Shown: piece by piece, positions 1-8,212 of the stretch
Position numbering within the stretch: position 1 is the stretch's first letter
Layout: each line of letters opens with the position of its first letter
Assembly: GCA_031276785.1 (NCBI GenBank)
Contig: JAISMK010000056.1
Span: 1-52,543 of the forward strand
DNA: 52,543 nt
From: Desulfovibrio sp.
Lineage (GTDB): Bacteria; Desulfobacterota; Desulfovibrionia; Desulfovibrionales; Desulfovibrionaceae
Direction: 5' to 3'
Made by a program: the position numbers and the translations under genes
The notes under the pieces: generated by a model
Told to the model about the DNA's origin: nothing
Databases searched by the model: none
What the model saw: only the letters and a program-made list of their open reading frames with translations

Positions 1-106
1 CCATTTTGGGTTTTCTCTGCTATTAAAAAAATTTTATATTGAAATGCGGGCGGTGGAGCGCGCAGCGCCGCCGTCCGCTCATGCGCCCGCTCATGCGGTG
101 CGGGCG

Positions 107-135
107 TTGGCCAGAGAAAGTAAGGCCTGTAATAT
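107..135 (+). promoter_or_regulatory. Putative sigma-70 promoter of the DauR-like gene
   Basis: TTGGCC and TAATAT are separated by exactly 17 bp and lie about 120 bp upstream of the GTG start of the regulator. Each hexamer matches the consensus at four of six positions. A start site near 142 would leave a leader of about 115 nt. This is inferred from the motif only. Confidence 0.35.
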
Positions 136-257
136 AAAGTGAAAATGCTCCAGAGACCTCCGGGAGACAAAGCCGCGCTTTCCCGGCAGCCTCTGCCCAG
201 GCGCCGATCCGGAATAAACGGGACCGGAAAAACCGGGTACGTCAAAGGAATTTTCTT

Positions 258-950
258 GTGAACAGCGTGATGGAAGAATTCGCCAATTTGTCCAAGATCA
301 TCGAAATGATTGCGGCGCAAATGGGCTCTGATTGCGAGGTTGTGCTGCATGACATATCCCGAGGTTTTGAGAACAGTATTGTCAAAATCTGTAATGGACA
401 CGTCACCAATCGCAAAGAGGGCGGCTGCGGAACAAACTTCGGCCTTGAAAAACTGATGGGTTCGCCTTCCGAAGATCAGTACAGCTATATATCGCAGATG
501 CAAAACGGGCATCTGCTGAAATCCTCCACTATGTACCTGCGTGATGATCAAGGCGAAATTATCGGAGCCATCTGCATCAATCTCGACATTACAGAATTTG
601 TGGCCGCAATCCATACTATCAATAAATTTGCCGGATTCAACTATGGATCCCCCCAGAAAGACACTCAGGGAGATGAAATTTTCGTCAATAATGTCGGCGA
701 ACTGATCAACCATTTTATCAATGAATGGCAGGGCATACTCGGCAAGCCGGCAGCCACGATGACGCGGGATGAAAAAATCAGGGCTGTCGAGTTTTTTGAC
801 TCGAAAGGAGTTTTCTTGATCACCAGGGCCGGTGATAGAATCAGCGAGTTCCTGCATGTCTCTAAATTCACGTTGTATCAGTACCTTGAGGCCGCCCGGA
901 AAAACTGCGAGCGTCCGGCAGATGCCCCCAAAATTCCAATTCCAGATTAA
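258..950 (+). CDS. YheO/DauR-like PAS-HTH transcriptional regulator
   Basis: A 230-residue protein with the two-part layout of the YheO/DauR family: an N-terminal YheO-type PAS domain (about residues 8-120, with the segment GSDCEVVLHDIS and a conserved region around GAICINLDIT) and a C-terminal HTH_22-type DNA-binding domain (about 165-215, with FFDSKGVFL and VSKFTLYQYL). Family members are small-molecule-responsive regulators; DauR of Pseudomonas represses D-arginine catabolism. The ligand here is unknown and no catabolic partner is adjacent. The GTG start at 258 is preceded by AAGGA at good spacing; an in-frame ATG at 270 is the alternative. The last residues (IPIPD) and the TAA stop fall inside a class D repeat, so the C-terminus has probably been shaped by the repeat. 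Confidence 0.85.
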   Translation: MNSVMEEFANLSKIIEMIAAQMGSDCEVVLHDISRGFENSIVKICNGHVTNRKEGGCGTNFGLEKLMGSPSEDQYSYISQMQNGHLLKSSTMYLRDDQGEIIGAICINLDITEFVAAIHTINKFAGFNYGSPQKDTQGDEIFVNNVGELINHFINEWQGILGKPAATMTRDEKIRAVEFFDSKGVFLITRAGDRISEFLHVSKFTLYQYLEAARKNCERPADAPKIPIPD

Positions 951-954
951 TGCG
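933..954 (+). repeat. Class D repeat (ATTCCAATTCCAG.TTAA)
   Basis: The half-site ATTCCAATTCCAGATTAATG recurs, with changes and in either orientation, near 1244, 40339 and 45763. Here it overlaps the 3' end and the TAA stop of the preceding gene. Confidence 0.6.
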
Positions 955-1124
955 GGATAAAAGCGCGAACCGGAGAAGAGTTGCTTGCCGCCGCCGCAAC
1001 AGCCCTGAGCGCCGTCACTAGTACGCCGTAAATTTATCAGCAATTTTAAATGTTACAGCGTACTAGTCTACATCTTGGCCGGGCGTCGTCAGAAGGAAGC
1101 TGGGTATTAGACCAATTTCGCTTT

Positions 1125-1165
1125 GAGATGGTTGCAGGCGAGCAAAGCTCGCCTGCAACCATCTC
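1125..1165. repeat. Perfect 19-bp inverted repeat with AAA loop
   Basis: GAGATGGTTGCAGGCGAGC is followed by AAA and then its exact reverse complement. There is no T-run, so it is not an ordinary intrinsic terminator. Its right arm runs into the composite repeat shared with 37585-37664. Confidence 0.85.
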
Positions 1166-1230
1166 GCGGCAAGGGTTCGCAGGCAAATCCTTGCCGCGCA
1201 GTTCAACTTTTTCAAAGTTAAATTGCTCTA
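1150..1230 (+). repeat. Composite repeat, copy 1 (CGCCTGCAA module, hairpin, class A)
   Basis: About 81 bp that align well with 37585-37664. The order is a CGCCTGCAA..TCGCGGCAAGG segment, a GCAAGG/CCTTGC hairpin, and then a class A element (CAACTTTTTCAAAGTTAA..TGCTCTA). A related fragment lies at 41881-41948. Confidence 0.8.
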
Positions 1231-1243
1231 TGAGCCGGCAATT

Positions 1244-1270
1244 AAAGCATTTTTACCCTGGAATGGGAAT
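1244..1270 (-). repeat. Class D repeat, reverse orientation
   Basis: AAAGCATTTTTACCCTGGAATGGGAAT resembles the right half of the 45763-45812 palindrome and the element at 40343-40370. Confidence 0.5.
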
Positions 1271-1277
1271 TATCCTC

Positions 1278-1322
1278 GAAAAATAAGACGGCCCAAGGCT
1301 TTTCTGATTACCTTGGGCCGTC
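1278..1322 (-). terminator. Intrinsic terminator of tRNA-Ala
   Basis: On the minus strand GACGGCCCAAGG pairs perfectly with CCTTGGGCCGTC (12 bp) and is followed by TTATTTTT. It lies 12 bp past the encoded CCA end of the tRNA, which makes it a convincing rho-independent terminator for that gene. Confidence 0.85.
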
Positions 1323-1334
1323 CTGATTTCAAGC

Positions 1335-1410
1335 TGGTGGAGATGAGGGGGATTGAACCCCTGGCCTCGGCGATGCGAACGCCGCGCTCTCCCATCTGAG
1401 CTACATCCCC
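1335..1410 (-). tRNA. tRNA-Ala (anticodon CGC, codon GCG)
   Basis: On the minus strand the sequence folds as a complete cloverleaf: acceptor GGGGATG pairing with CATCTCC, D-arm GCTC..GAGC, anticodon stem CGGCG/CGCCG with loop TTCGCAT (anticodon CGC) and a T-arm with GGTTCAATCC. The acceptor stem carries G3-U70, the identity determinant of alanine tRNAs. The CCA end is encoded at 1335-1337. A terminator follows. The 5' end lies only 12 bp from the edge of an ERIC-like repeat, so the promoter must lie inside or beyond that repeat. Confidence 0.97.
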
Positions 1411-1422
1411 AACGTGTCTAGG

Positions 1423-1544
1423 AAACGCTGATTTATTCCGTTTGGCCTGCGTTGCTCGTTCTTTTTGCCGAGGAGCCGGACGGAAGAGTCCAGCCCCGCT
1501 GCCAAAAGAACTCGCGCCTTGCCAAACGAAAAAACTCAGCGTTT
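1423..1544 (+). repeat. ERIC-like 122-bp imperfect palindrome, copy 1
   Basis: It is bounded by AAACGCTGA and its reverse complement TCAGCGTTT, with further paired blocks inside (CCGTTTGG/CCAAACG, GTTCTTTTTG/CAAAAGAAC). A second copy of identical length lies at 49318-49439. The flanks are also shared (CTAGG before, CGAAATCCRTTTA after). It contains no ORF and therefore resembles an ERIC or MITE-type element. Confidence 0.9.
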
Positions 1545-1571
1545 ACGAAATCCGTTTAATTAGTGCTTCCC

Positions 1572-1698
1572 TAGAGCATTTTGCTTTTGAAACGCTCCCT
1601 TCGGCGCTTACGGCGAAACGCGGTTTCGCCTGCGCCTCATGGGCGGGCTGCGGTGCATCCGCCCCGCCGCCAGAGCAATTTAAAAGTGAAATTGCTCT
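1572..1698 (+). repeat. Two class B hairpin repeats
   Basis: 1672-1698 is AGAGCAATTT, a 7-nt loop, then the exact complement AAATTGCTCT. 1572-1598 (TAGAGCATTTTGCTTTTGAAACGCTC) is a diverged copy. The spacer is GC-rich, with the GGCGG-type sequence that often borders class B copies. Confidence 0.75.
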
Positions 1699-1784
1699 AG
1701 AATTCTATATTATTTTCCCCCCGGACGCAAGCCCGGAGTTGCTCCGCCGCCGGCGCAACCTCAAGTCGCGGCTTCCCGGAATGC

Positions 1785-3257
1785 TCAGGATGGTTCGCAT
1801 CTGGTTTGTCCCTGCAGGCGGCGGCGCAGGGCGAAACGGGAAATGCCAAGATATTTAGCCGCCTTGACCTGGTTCCCCTGAAAGCGATCCAAGGCCGCCC
1901 GCACCAGGGTATCAATATGGGCCTCCAGATCCAGGCCTTCCTCCGGCAAGGCCAGATCCGGGCGGAGAGGAGGGCTCGCGGACGGAGCGGGCGGTTCCCG
2001 TCCGGCCGCCGGAGAATTCTGTTCCTGGAATTCCAGGTGCTCCAGGCTGAGCGCAGTCCCCTCGTGCAGAAGGACGGCCCGTTCAATGGCATTCTCCATT
2101 TCCCGGATATTGCCCGGCCAGGGGTGCCGCGCCAGAGCGGCCAGGGCCTCAGGGGTTATTTCCCTGAATTTTTTTTTCTTTTTTTTCGCTTCACGGCGCA
2201 GAAAATATTCGGCCAGGGGGAGGATATCCTCCCGGCGTTCCCGGAGTGGGGGAATGCGGATATATCCCACCCGCAGACGGTGGTAGAGGTCGCGGCGGAA
2301 AGATCCCTTTTCCACCATTGCGGCCATGTCCCTGTTGCCAGCGCAGACCAGGCGGGCGGTAAAGGCGCGTTTTTTCATCCCTCCTACCCGGAAAAAGGTA
2401 CGCTCCTGCAAAGCCCGCAGGAGTTTGGGCTGGAGAGAGAGCGGCATTTCCGCCACCTCGTCCAGGAAAAGGGTTCCCTTGCCGGCCTGCTCCAGTTTGC
2501 CCTGGGATCCGCCCGTCCTGCTGCCTGTAAAGGCGCCGGCTTCGTGCCCGAAGAGTTCGCTTTCAAATAATTCGTGAGGGATGGCGGCACAGTTGATGGC
2601 CAGGAAGGGCAGGTCCGTGCTTTCATCCCCGTAGTGGATAGTGCGGGCCACAAGTTCCTTGCCCGTGCCTGTTTCCCCCTCAATGAGCACCGGGACGGAA
2701 GGATCGGTGTGCAGAATCCGGGCTTCGCGCAGGATGGCGCGCATGGCCGGGGATTCGGCGATGATCGGTCCAACGCCGTCAACCTCCCGCAGGCGGTTCC
2801 GGGCTGAGACCAGATCCCGCTGCAGGTCGGCGGTGGTCCGGGATACCTCGTCCTCCAGATGGTGGCGCAATTTGTAGTTTTCCCTGATCAGGGACTGATG
2901 TTCGGCAGAGCGCTCCACCACAGCGGCCAGCTCCCGCGCATTGATGGGTTTGTTCAAGTAGTCGTAAGCTCCCTTGCGCAGGGCATCCACGGCCGTCGCC
3001 ATGTCCCCGTGGCCGGTGATTAGAACCACATCGCTGTCGCCCAGTTCCGGAATTTCCTTCAAGGCGGTTAAAAGGGAGATTCCGTCCATCCCGGGCATGC
3101 GGATATCGGTTATCACCAGAGGATAGAAGTTCTGCCGCGCTTCTTCCAGCGCCTTGAAGGGATCCGGCAAGCCCTGGGGGTCGTGCCCCAGATCCTGCAG
3201 AACCAGACACAGGCTTTGCAGACTGTCCCTGTCATCGTCTACAACCAGAATGCGCAC
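1785..3257 (-). CDS. Sigma-54-dependent response regulator (NtrC/DctD type)
   Basis: A 490-residue transcriptional activator. A receiver domain (1-120) carries the acidic triad DDD at 7-9, phospho-acceptor D51 and K103. The AAA+ domain (about 165-400) has Walker A GETGTGKE (194-201), the sigma-54-contact loop GAFTGS (241-246) and Walker B GTLFLDEVAEM. A Fis-type HTH occupies about 440-485. Phosphorylation should drive ATP-dependent opening of sigma-54 promoters. No cognate kinase is adjacent, so the signal is unknown. The GTG start has GAGGG upstream. The gene is transcribed away from PBP1A's 3' end, from which a class B repeat separates it. Confidence 0.93.
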   Translation of the reverse strand: MRILVVDDDRDSLQSLCLVLQDLGHDPQGLPDPFKALEEARQNFYPLVITDIRMPGMDGISLLTALKEIPELGDSDVVLITGHGDMATAVDALRKGAYDYLNKPINARELAAVVERSAEHQSLIRENYKLRHHLEDEVSRTTADLQRDLVSARNRLREVDGVGPIIAESPAMRAILREARILHTDPSVPVLIEGETGTGKELVARTIHYGDESTDLPFLAINCAAIPHELFESELFGHEAGAFTGSRTGGSQGKLEQAGKGTLFLDEVAEMPLSLQPKLLRALQERTFFRVGGMKKRAFTARLVCAGNRDMAAMVEKGSFRRDLYHRLRVGYIRIPPLRERREDILPLAEYFLRREAKKKKKKFREITPEALAALARHPWPGNIREMENAIERAVLLHEGTALSLEHLEFQEQNSPAAGREPPAPSASPPLRPDLALPEEGLDLEAHIDTLVRAALDRFQGNQVKAAKYLGISRFALRRRLQGQTRCEPS

Positions 3258-3284
3258 TGGATCCCTCGCTTGAGAACAGAACGC

Positions 3285-3312
3285 AGGGCAATTTTACGGT
3301 GAAATTGCCCTA
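3285..3312 (-). repeat. Class B repeat carrying the PBP1A stop codon
   Basis: AGGGCAATTTTACGGTGAAATTGCCCTA is a near-perfect hairpin. Its edge (TAGGGC on the minus strand) provides the TAG stop of PBP1A. It fills the gap between PBP1A and the response regulator. Confidence 0.8.
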
Positions 3313-5841
3313 ATAAATTTGTTTCATCCATTCCTCCACCACTCGGAGGTCGTCGTCGCCGCGCTCCAGGGGCTTCCCCGTGACCAGATGGGGGGCCGTC
3401 CCGGCCATGAAGGGCAGAAAATATGTTTCCCGGGAGCCGGCTCCGGCCAGATACCCGGTCTGGGCGTCCACCTGGGAGAAGGAAATTCCCGGAGGCACGG
3501 AAAAATCCTGGGGAGGGTAAAGAGGATCGACCGTCTGGCGGTAGCGGATAAAAATGGGCAGTGCGGCGCGGCCCCCGGTTTCCATGCGGCCCATGGGGGA
3601 GTTGTTGTCGTAGCCCACATAGACGCTGGTTACAAGATAGGGGGAAAAGCCGATGAACCAGGCATCGCGCTCGTCATTGGAGGTTCCTGTCTTGCCGGCC
3701 ACAGGCCTGCCCAGGACGCGGGCGCGGGCGGCGGTGCCGGCGTTGACCACTTCCTTGAGCAGGGTGGCCATGATAAACGCGTTTTGTTCCGAAACGGCCT
3801 CCTGAATATCGGGGTCAAAGGCCACCAGAGAGTGCTGCCAGCAGTCCTGAACCTCCCGGATGATGCGCGGCTTTATGCGCATGCCCTTGTTGGCGAAGGC
3901 GGTATATGCCTCGGCCATGGCCTGGGGGGTGGCCTCATAGCTGCCCAGGCTGACGGCCAGCACATCCGGAATGTCTCCGGGGATGCCGAGTTTTTTGGCC
4001 CGCTCCACAATGGCCGGCATGCCGATCTGCTGGGCGACGCGCACGGTGCAGAGATTGCGGGATTTGGCCAGGGCCGTGCGCAGGAGGATGGGCCCCAGAA
4101 ATTTTCCGTCAAAATTGCCCGGCCGCCACAGCTTGCTGCCGGCTGAGGCGGGCAGGACAAAAGGGGCGTCCAGCAGGATGCTGCCGGCGGTGAGTCCGTG
4201 GTCCAAAGCGGCGGAGTAGACTATGGGCTTGAAGGAGGAGCCGGGCTGGCGTTTGGCCTGGGTGGCGCGATTGAACTGGCTTTCCGGGGAAAAGGCATAT
4301 CCCCCCGCAATGGCCACCAGATCGCCCGAGGCCACGTCAATGGAAGCGACGGCTCCCTGCAGGTCGGGCATCTGTTCCAGGCAGAGAGGAATGGGGTTTT
4401 CCGGGGTCGCCTCCGCGGCGGAGTATGCCTTTTCGGGGCCGTTTTTATCCCCGGGGCGAAAGGGCCGGCTCACCGGGTTGGCCGTGCCCTCGGCTCCTAC
4501 GGCCGAAACCCAGACAACATCCCCCACAGCCAGAACCTTGGCCGCATCCGCAACCCGGCCCGCGGCCTCCGGGGAAATATTGGTGTTGGGGGTGCGGGCC
4601 CAGCCCATGGTCCTGATGTCGATATATCCCCTGTACCGTTCGCCCAGAGCGATTTCGGCCCCGGCCCGGTTCACGGCTGTTACCAGGCCCTTGACCCAGT
4701 TGGCGTTCTCCAGATCCTGAGGCGAGAAGGAAGCCTTGCTCAGAAAGCCGGCGAAGGCGTCCGGAGGCAGTTTCTGCAGGGGGCCGAGCCAGCCCCGGCG
4801 CTGGCAGGCGTCATGCAGTCCGGCGCGCAGGGCGGTTTCCGCCGCCCGCTGATGCACGGGATCCATCGCCGTGTAGACGTGCAGGCCGGCCTCGTAGACC
4901 ACCCGTTCCTCATAGGGGGTGGCGCTCCTCTCTTCCGGAGAGCGGCTGGGATCGTGGGTGGACATGTCCAGGGGTATTTTCTTGTTGCGGACATTTTCCT
5001 CGGTGAAGTAGGCCAGGAGCTGGCGGCGCACTTCCTCCAGATACCAGGATCCCACGGACCAGGAAGGGTCGGGCAGGCTGCGGTAGACCAGAGGCTGGGC
5101 CAGGGCTTTGTCGTACTCCTCGCGGGAGATGAAGCCCTCCCGCAACATGCGGCCCAGTACCCATTCCTGCCGTTCCTTGATGTTTTCAGGTTCCGCAAAG
5201 GGGTTGTTGCGCGAAGGCGCCTTGGGCAGGCCGGCCAGAACGGCGCTTTCGGCCAGAGTCAGTTCCTCCACATGCTTGGCGAAGTATGTCCTGGCCGCGG
5301 CCTCCACCCCGTAGGAACTGTTGCCGAGATAGATCTGGTTCAGATAAATGTACAGAACCTGTTCCTTGGTCAGGTATTTTTCCAGCCTGTAGGCCAGAAT
5401 GGCCTCTTTCAACTTGCGTTCGTAGCTGCGCTCCGGGGTCAGCAGAAGACGTTTGACCACCTGCTGGGTAATGGTGCTGCCCCCTTCCCTGGGGCTACCG
5501 GACAGGAGATTTTTGAGGAAGGCGCGCATTATGGCTTTGAGGTCAATCCCCGGATGCTTGAAAAAGCGGGCGTCTTCCGCCGCCAGAAAGGCCATGGGCA
5601 AATGGGGGGGCATCTGTTCTATGTTCACCAGAAAGCGCTTTTCCCGGAAAAAATAACCCATGACGCTGCCGTCGCGGGCGTACACGGTGGTCACCTGGGG
5701 CGGCCGGTAGTCGGAAACTTTGGTAATGCTGGGCAGATCCTGGGAAGCCCAGAGATACAGCGCGAAAATACCGCCTGCGCCGGCAAGGCCCAGGGAAGTG
5801 AGGGAAAGCAGCGCATAAAAAAGCACGCGTTTCATGGACAT
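3310..5841 (-). CDS. mrcA: Penicillin-binding protein 1A (bifunctional)
   Basis: An 843-residue class A PBP that polymerises and cross-links peptidoglycan at the outer face of the inner membrane. One N-terminal TM helix (about 7-31) precedes the GT51 glycosyltransferase domain, with catalytic E89 in AAEDARFFKHPG and GGSTITQQ at 120-127. The transpeptidase domain has SSFK (nucleophile S535), SRN (594-596) and KTGT (717-720). A long inter-domain segment (about 290-490) fits the OB-like insert of PBP1A proteins. The start has no strong ribosome site; a second in-frame ATG lies two codons on. mltG, another murein enzyme, is about 2.4 kb upstream on the same strand. The stop lies in a class B repeat. 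Confidence 0.95.
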   Translation of the reverse strand: MSMKRVLFYALLSLTSLGLAGAGGIFALYLWASQDLPSITKVSDYRPPQVTTVYARDGSVMGYFFREKRFLVNIEQMPPHLPMAFLAAEDARFFKHPGIDLKAIMRAFLKNLLSGSPREGGSTITQQVVKRLLLTPERSYERKLKEAILAYRLEKYLTKEQVLYIYLNQIYLGNSSYGVEAAARTYFAKHVEELTLAESAVLAGLPKAPSRNNPFAEPENIKERQEWVLGRMLREGFISREEYDKALAQPLVYRSLPDPSWSVGSWYLEEVRRQLLAYFTEENVRNKKIPLDMSTHDPSRSPEERSATPYEERVVYEAGLHVYTAMDPVHQRAAETALRAGLHDACQRRGWLGPLQKLPPDAFAGFLSKASFSPQDLENANWVKGLVTAVNRAGAEIALGERYRGYIDIRTMGWARTPNTNISPEAAGRVADAAKVLAVGDVVWVSAVGAEGTANPVSRPFRPGDKNGPEKAYSAAEATPENPIPLCLEQMPDLQGAVASIDVASGDLVAIAGGYAFSPESQFNRATQAKRQPGSSFKPIVYSAALDHGLTAGSILLDAPFVLPASAGSKLWRPGNFDGKFLGPILLRTALAKSRNLCTVRVAQQIGMPAIVERAKKLGIPGDIPDVLAVSLGSYEATPQAMAEAYTAFANKGMRIKPRIIREVQDCWQHSLVAFDPDIQEAVSEQNAFIMATLLKEVVNAGTAARARVLGRPVAGKTGTSNDERDAWFIGFSPYLVTSVYVGYDNNSPMGRMETGGRAALPIFIRYRQTVDPLYPPQDFSVPPGISFSQVDAQTGYLAGAGSRETYFLPFMAGTAPHLVTGKPLERGDDDLRVVEEWMKQIY

Positions 5842-5885
5842 AAGGGGAGCCGCCGGTTGGATGTTTTGTCAGGGCGCCCGGAACA

Positions 5886-5914
5886 AGTACATTTTGCGAT
5901 GAGAATATTGCCAA
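5886..5914 (-). promoter_or_regulatory. Putative sigma-70 promoter of PBP1A
   Basis: On the minus strand TTGGCA and TGTACT are 17 bp apart, about 45 bp upstream of the ATG. The -35 is good and the -10 matches four of six positions. The short AT-richer gap is the only room for a promoter between the YkgJ gene and PBP1A. Confidence 0.4.
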
Positions 5915-5952
5915 TTGTGTCAGAAATTACCCCGCCGCCCGCGACGACAAGC

Positions 5953-6585
5953 TCAAAGGGGCGTTGCTCCGGAAGGCAGACCCCAGTCCCGGCGCAGGGC
6001 TTCGTACAGCGCGCGCGCCTCATCCGGGGTAAGGCCCAGAATCGCCAGCCCTTGCGCCGGCGACCCGGCCCGGCGCGCGATGAGGCAGGTTTCGGGCTGG
6101 AACAGGGTGGCTGTCCTTCCCTGTATCCAGGCCGGGAAGAGCAGACAATACCACGGGCGTACTTGCCTTGGCAAACGGCATCCGTCCTCCCCCAGAAAGA
6201 CGCAGGAGCCGTCCGGGCCAAGACGCAGGCGGAAATGCCCGCCTCCGGGAGGGAAGAGCTTGCGAACCAGATCCCGGTCCAGGGTAAAGAGCCGGCGCAT
6301 GGCCGCCATAAATCCGGGTGTGTTGTCCTCCTCCGCGCAGATGGCGTCGCCGCCGCGCGGAGGGCGGATGGCGGACAGGGGGGAAGCCGGGTAAAGATCC
6401 GCCGCCCCGGCGGAACCCCCGCCACCGGCCAGGGCCGCATGGGGGAGCAACCGTCGCCACTCCGCCTCGGACAGGGGAAAGATCAGGTGGGCCGCCTCCG
6501 GGTCCGTCTTACAGCAGCTCCGCCCCCCGGCCGCGCACCGGGCGCAGAGTTCCCCGCCCCGCGGAAAGATTCCTGCGTGGCACAT
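5953..6585 (-). CDS. YkgJ-family Cys-rich metal-cluster-binding protein
   Basis: The ORF track opens this frame at 7056, inside the upstream gene; the likely start is the ATG at 6583-6585, two codons after the upstream TAG, giving 210 residues. The N-terminus has clustered cysteines (CARCAAGGRSCCKT). The centre has a second cluster (CVFLGEDGCRLP followed by RPWYCLLFP). This is the pattern of YkgJ/UPF0153 zinc- or iron-chelating proteins, which are often linked to Fe-S proteins or modification of membrane proteins. The exact function is unknown. It follows the glycosyltransferase by 4 bp with no separate ribosome site (TAGAGCTATG), so translation is probably coupled. Confidence 0.75.
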   Translation of the reverse strand: MCHAGIFPRGGELCARCAAGGRSCCKTDPEAAHLIFPLSEAEWRRLLPHAALAGGGGSAGAADLYPASPLSAIRPPRGGDAICAEEDNTPGFMAAMRRLFTLDRDLVRKLFPPGGGHFRLRLGPDGSCVFLGEDGCRLPRQVRPWYCLLFPAWIQGRTATLFQPETCLIARRAGSPAQGLAILGLTPDEARALYEALRRDWGLPSGATPL

Positions 6586-6589
6586 AGCT

Positions 6590-8212
6590 CTAATAACGCT
6601 CCCGGCCGGACCTGGGCCAACGGCCTGTGAAACCGTAGGCAGGCAGAAAGCCGAAGGTCCGCCCGGGCTTTCCCCTGTGCAGGGAGGGATAGGCCGAGGG
6701 CCTGTCCGGAAGGGAGGCGAACATATCCCGCAACTGTCGGGGAATGGCGCGCAGGGGCGCGCGGGCCACATACAGGGCGTCCCAGCCGGAGCGGGATCCG
6801 GGGGTTTCCGGCCCGGGATCCCTGCCGGCAGGTATGCGGCCGTTGGGGTCCGGCCAGAAATCATACTGGTTGAGCCGCCGTCCGAAGTCCGCGCAAAAGA
6901 CGACGGGACGGCCGGGAATGTAGAAAGCCAGCTCGGCGGCCACGCCATAGGAGTCGGAAAAGAAAAAGACCTCTTCCGGGCGGGGCATGGCCTGGCGCAG
7001 GGAGTCCAGTTCCCGGCCCAGGTCGCTCCAACCCTTGAGGCGCAGAGTGGGATCAAGAAATTCCGGCAGGGGCAGCAGGCGGGTTAGACCGGCCTGGCCG
7101 TGGACCGCCAGGCCGGCAATCAGGCTGGCGGCCGCGCAGGCTTTCAGGATTCCCCGTCTGCGCATCCGGATTTCGTCCGCTCCCAGGGCGGCCAGGACAA
7201 AGCCCGCGACATAGCTCATGGCCGGCCAGTTGGGGTAGACGCGGGAGTGGAAACTCCAGAGGACAAAGAAGAGCCACAGGGGCCAGAACTGCAGACAGAG
7301 CAGGAGGCGCAGGCGGGAAGCCTCGTCTCCCGCCCCTTGCCCTCGCAGATGGGAAAGGCAGGATCGGGCCAGGCGCGCGCCCTGCCAGAGCATCAGGGCG
7401 AGCCACCAGGGTAGCGCCAGGGCCGCCTGGGAACCCAGAAATTCGGGAACGCGATCCGGGCGCAGCAGGGGCGCGGGATCTGCGCTGGCCGCCCCCAGTC
7501 CGGCCAGCCCCGCCAGATGCCGAAAGGTTACGAAATCATTGCCGGCGTTCCAGGCCAGGCTGGGAGCCAGCCCCAACAGCGCTCCCCCGGACAGGGCCAG
7601 GACGGCGAGCCTCCAGGCGCGGGCGCGGAGCGTCCCCCGGCGGCGCAACAGCCAGCAATAGGCCAGGGCCGGAGGCAGGAAGGCCAGCATGGTGAACTTG
7701 GACAGGACTCCCAGGCAGGCGCAGAGAGCCAGACCCCACAGGGGCCAGCAGGCTCCGGGACGCCCGGTCAGGCCGGTGAGGCAGGCCAGCCCGCCTGTCC
7801 AGCACAGGAGGAGTGGGTTGTCCGTGGTCATGAGCACGCCCCCGACAATGAACATCGGGCTGGAATTGGCGATGAGCAGGGTGGCCAGGGCCAGCCCCGG
7901 CCGGCGCAGGAGGATCCCCAGCCAGGCGTAGATCAGCCCCTGGACGGCCAGGCTGTTAAGAACAGCCCCGAAACGGACTCCCAGTTCCGTATGGCCGAAA
8001 ACTCCGGTCCACAGGGCGATGATCCAGGCAATGAGCGGACCTTTGGAGTAGTATCCGGGTTGGAGGCGGCGGGACCAGTCCCAGTACTGGGCCTCATCCT
8101 GAGCCAGATCCAGTTGTCCGGAAGAGGCTATCCACAGCCGGGCCAGAGTGCAGGACAGGATGATTCCCAGGGCGCAGAGTCCCGGCCGGCGGAGAAAGAA
8201 GGGAACCGGCAT
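6590..8212 (-). CDS. ArnT/PMT-like membrane glycosyltransferase (GT39/83)
   Basis: A 540-residue polytopic protein with about 10-12 hydrophobic segments. The first periplasmic loop has the acidic motif LAQDEAQYWDWS followed by PGYYSKGPLIAW, the signature of GT-C enzymes of the ArnT/PMT type that use polyprenyl-phosphate sugars and act on the periplasmic side. The acceptor could be lipid A, a glycan or a protein; the sequence does not decide. The ATG overlaps the mltG stop by one base (TGATG). It ends with TAGAGC immediately before the YkgJ start. Confidence 0.8.
   Translation of the reverse strand: MPVPFFLRRPGLCALGIILSCTLARLWIASSGQLDLAQDEAQYWDWSRRLQPGYYSKGPLIAWIIALWTGVFGHTELGVRFGAVLNSLAVQGLIYAWLGILLRRPGLALATLLIANSSPMFIVGGVLMTTDNPLLLCWTGGLACLTGLTGRPGACWPLWGLALCACLGVLSKFTMLAFLPPALAYCWLLRRRGTLRARAWRLAVLALSGGALLGLAPSLAWNAGNDFVTFRHLAGLAGLGAASADPAPLLRPDRVPEFLGSQAALALPWWLALMLWQGARLARSCLSHLRGQGAGDEASRLRLLLCLQFWPLWLFFVLWSFHSRVYPNWPAMSYVAGFVLAALGADEIRMRRRGILKACAAASLIAGLAVHGQAGLTRLLPLPEFLDPTLRLKGWSDLGRELDSLRQAMPRPEEVFFFSDSYGVAAELAFYIPGRPVVFCADFGRRLNQYDFWPDPNGRIPAGRDPGPETPGSRSGWDALYVARAPLRAIPRQLRDMFASLPDRPSAYPSLHRGKPGRTFGFLPAYGFTGRWPRSGRERY

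Larger units (their letters stand above)
951..1334. other. Intergenic region filled with palindromic repeats
   Basis: No credible gene. The 78-codon ORF at 1050-1286 simply translates repeats. The region holds a 19-bp perfect hairpin, a composite repeat with a class A element, a class D half-site and the terminator of the tRNA-Ala gene. Confidence 0.7.
1411..1784. other. Intergenic region made of repeats
   Basis: No supportable gene; the ORFs crossing it are translations of repeats. It contains the first copy of the 122-bp ERIC-like element and two class B hairpins. It separates the tRNA-Ala 5' end from the 3' end of the sigma-54 response regulator. Confidence 0.7.

Noticed and set aside
1050-1286. 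78-codon plus-strand ORF
   Set aside because: It translates only repeats; no ribosome site.
1442-1858. 138-codon plus-strand ORF
   Set aside because: It runs through the ERIC-like element and class B repeats into the 3' end of the response regulator.
4198-6630. 810-codon plus-strand ORF
   Set aside because: Antisense to PBP1A and the YkgJ gene; a shadow ORF with no recognisable domain.
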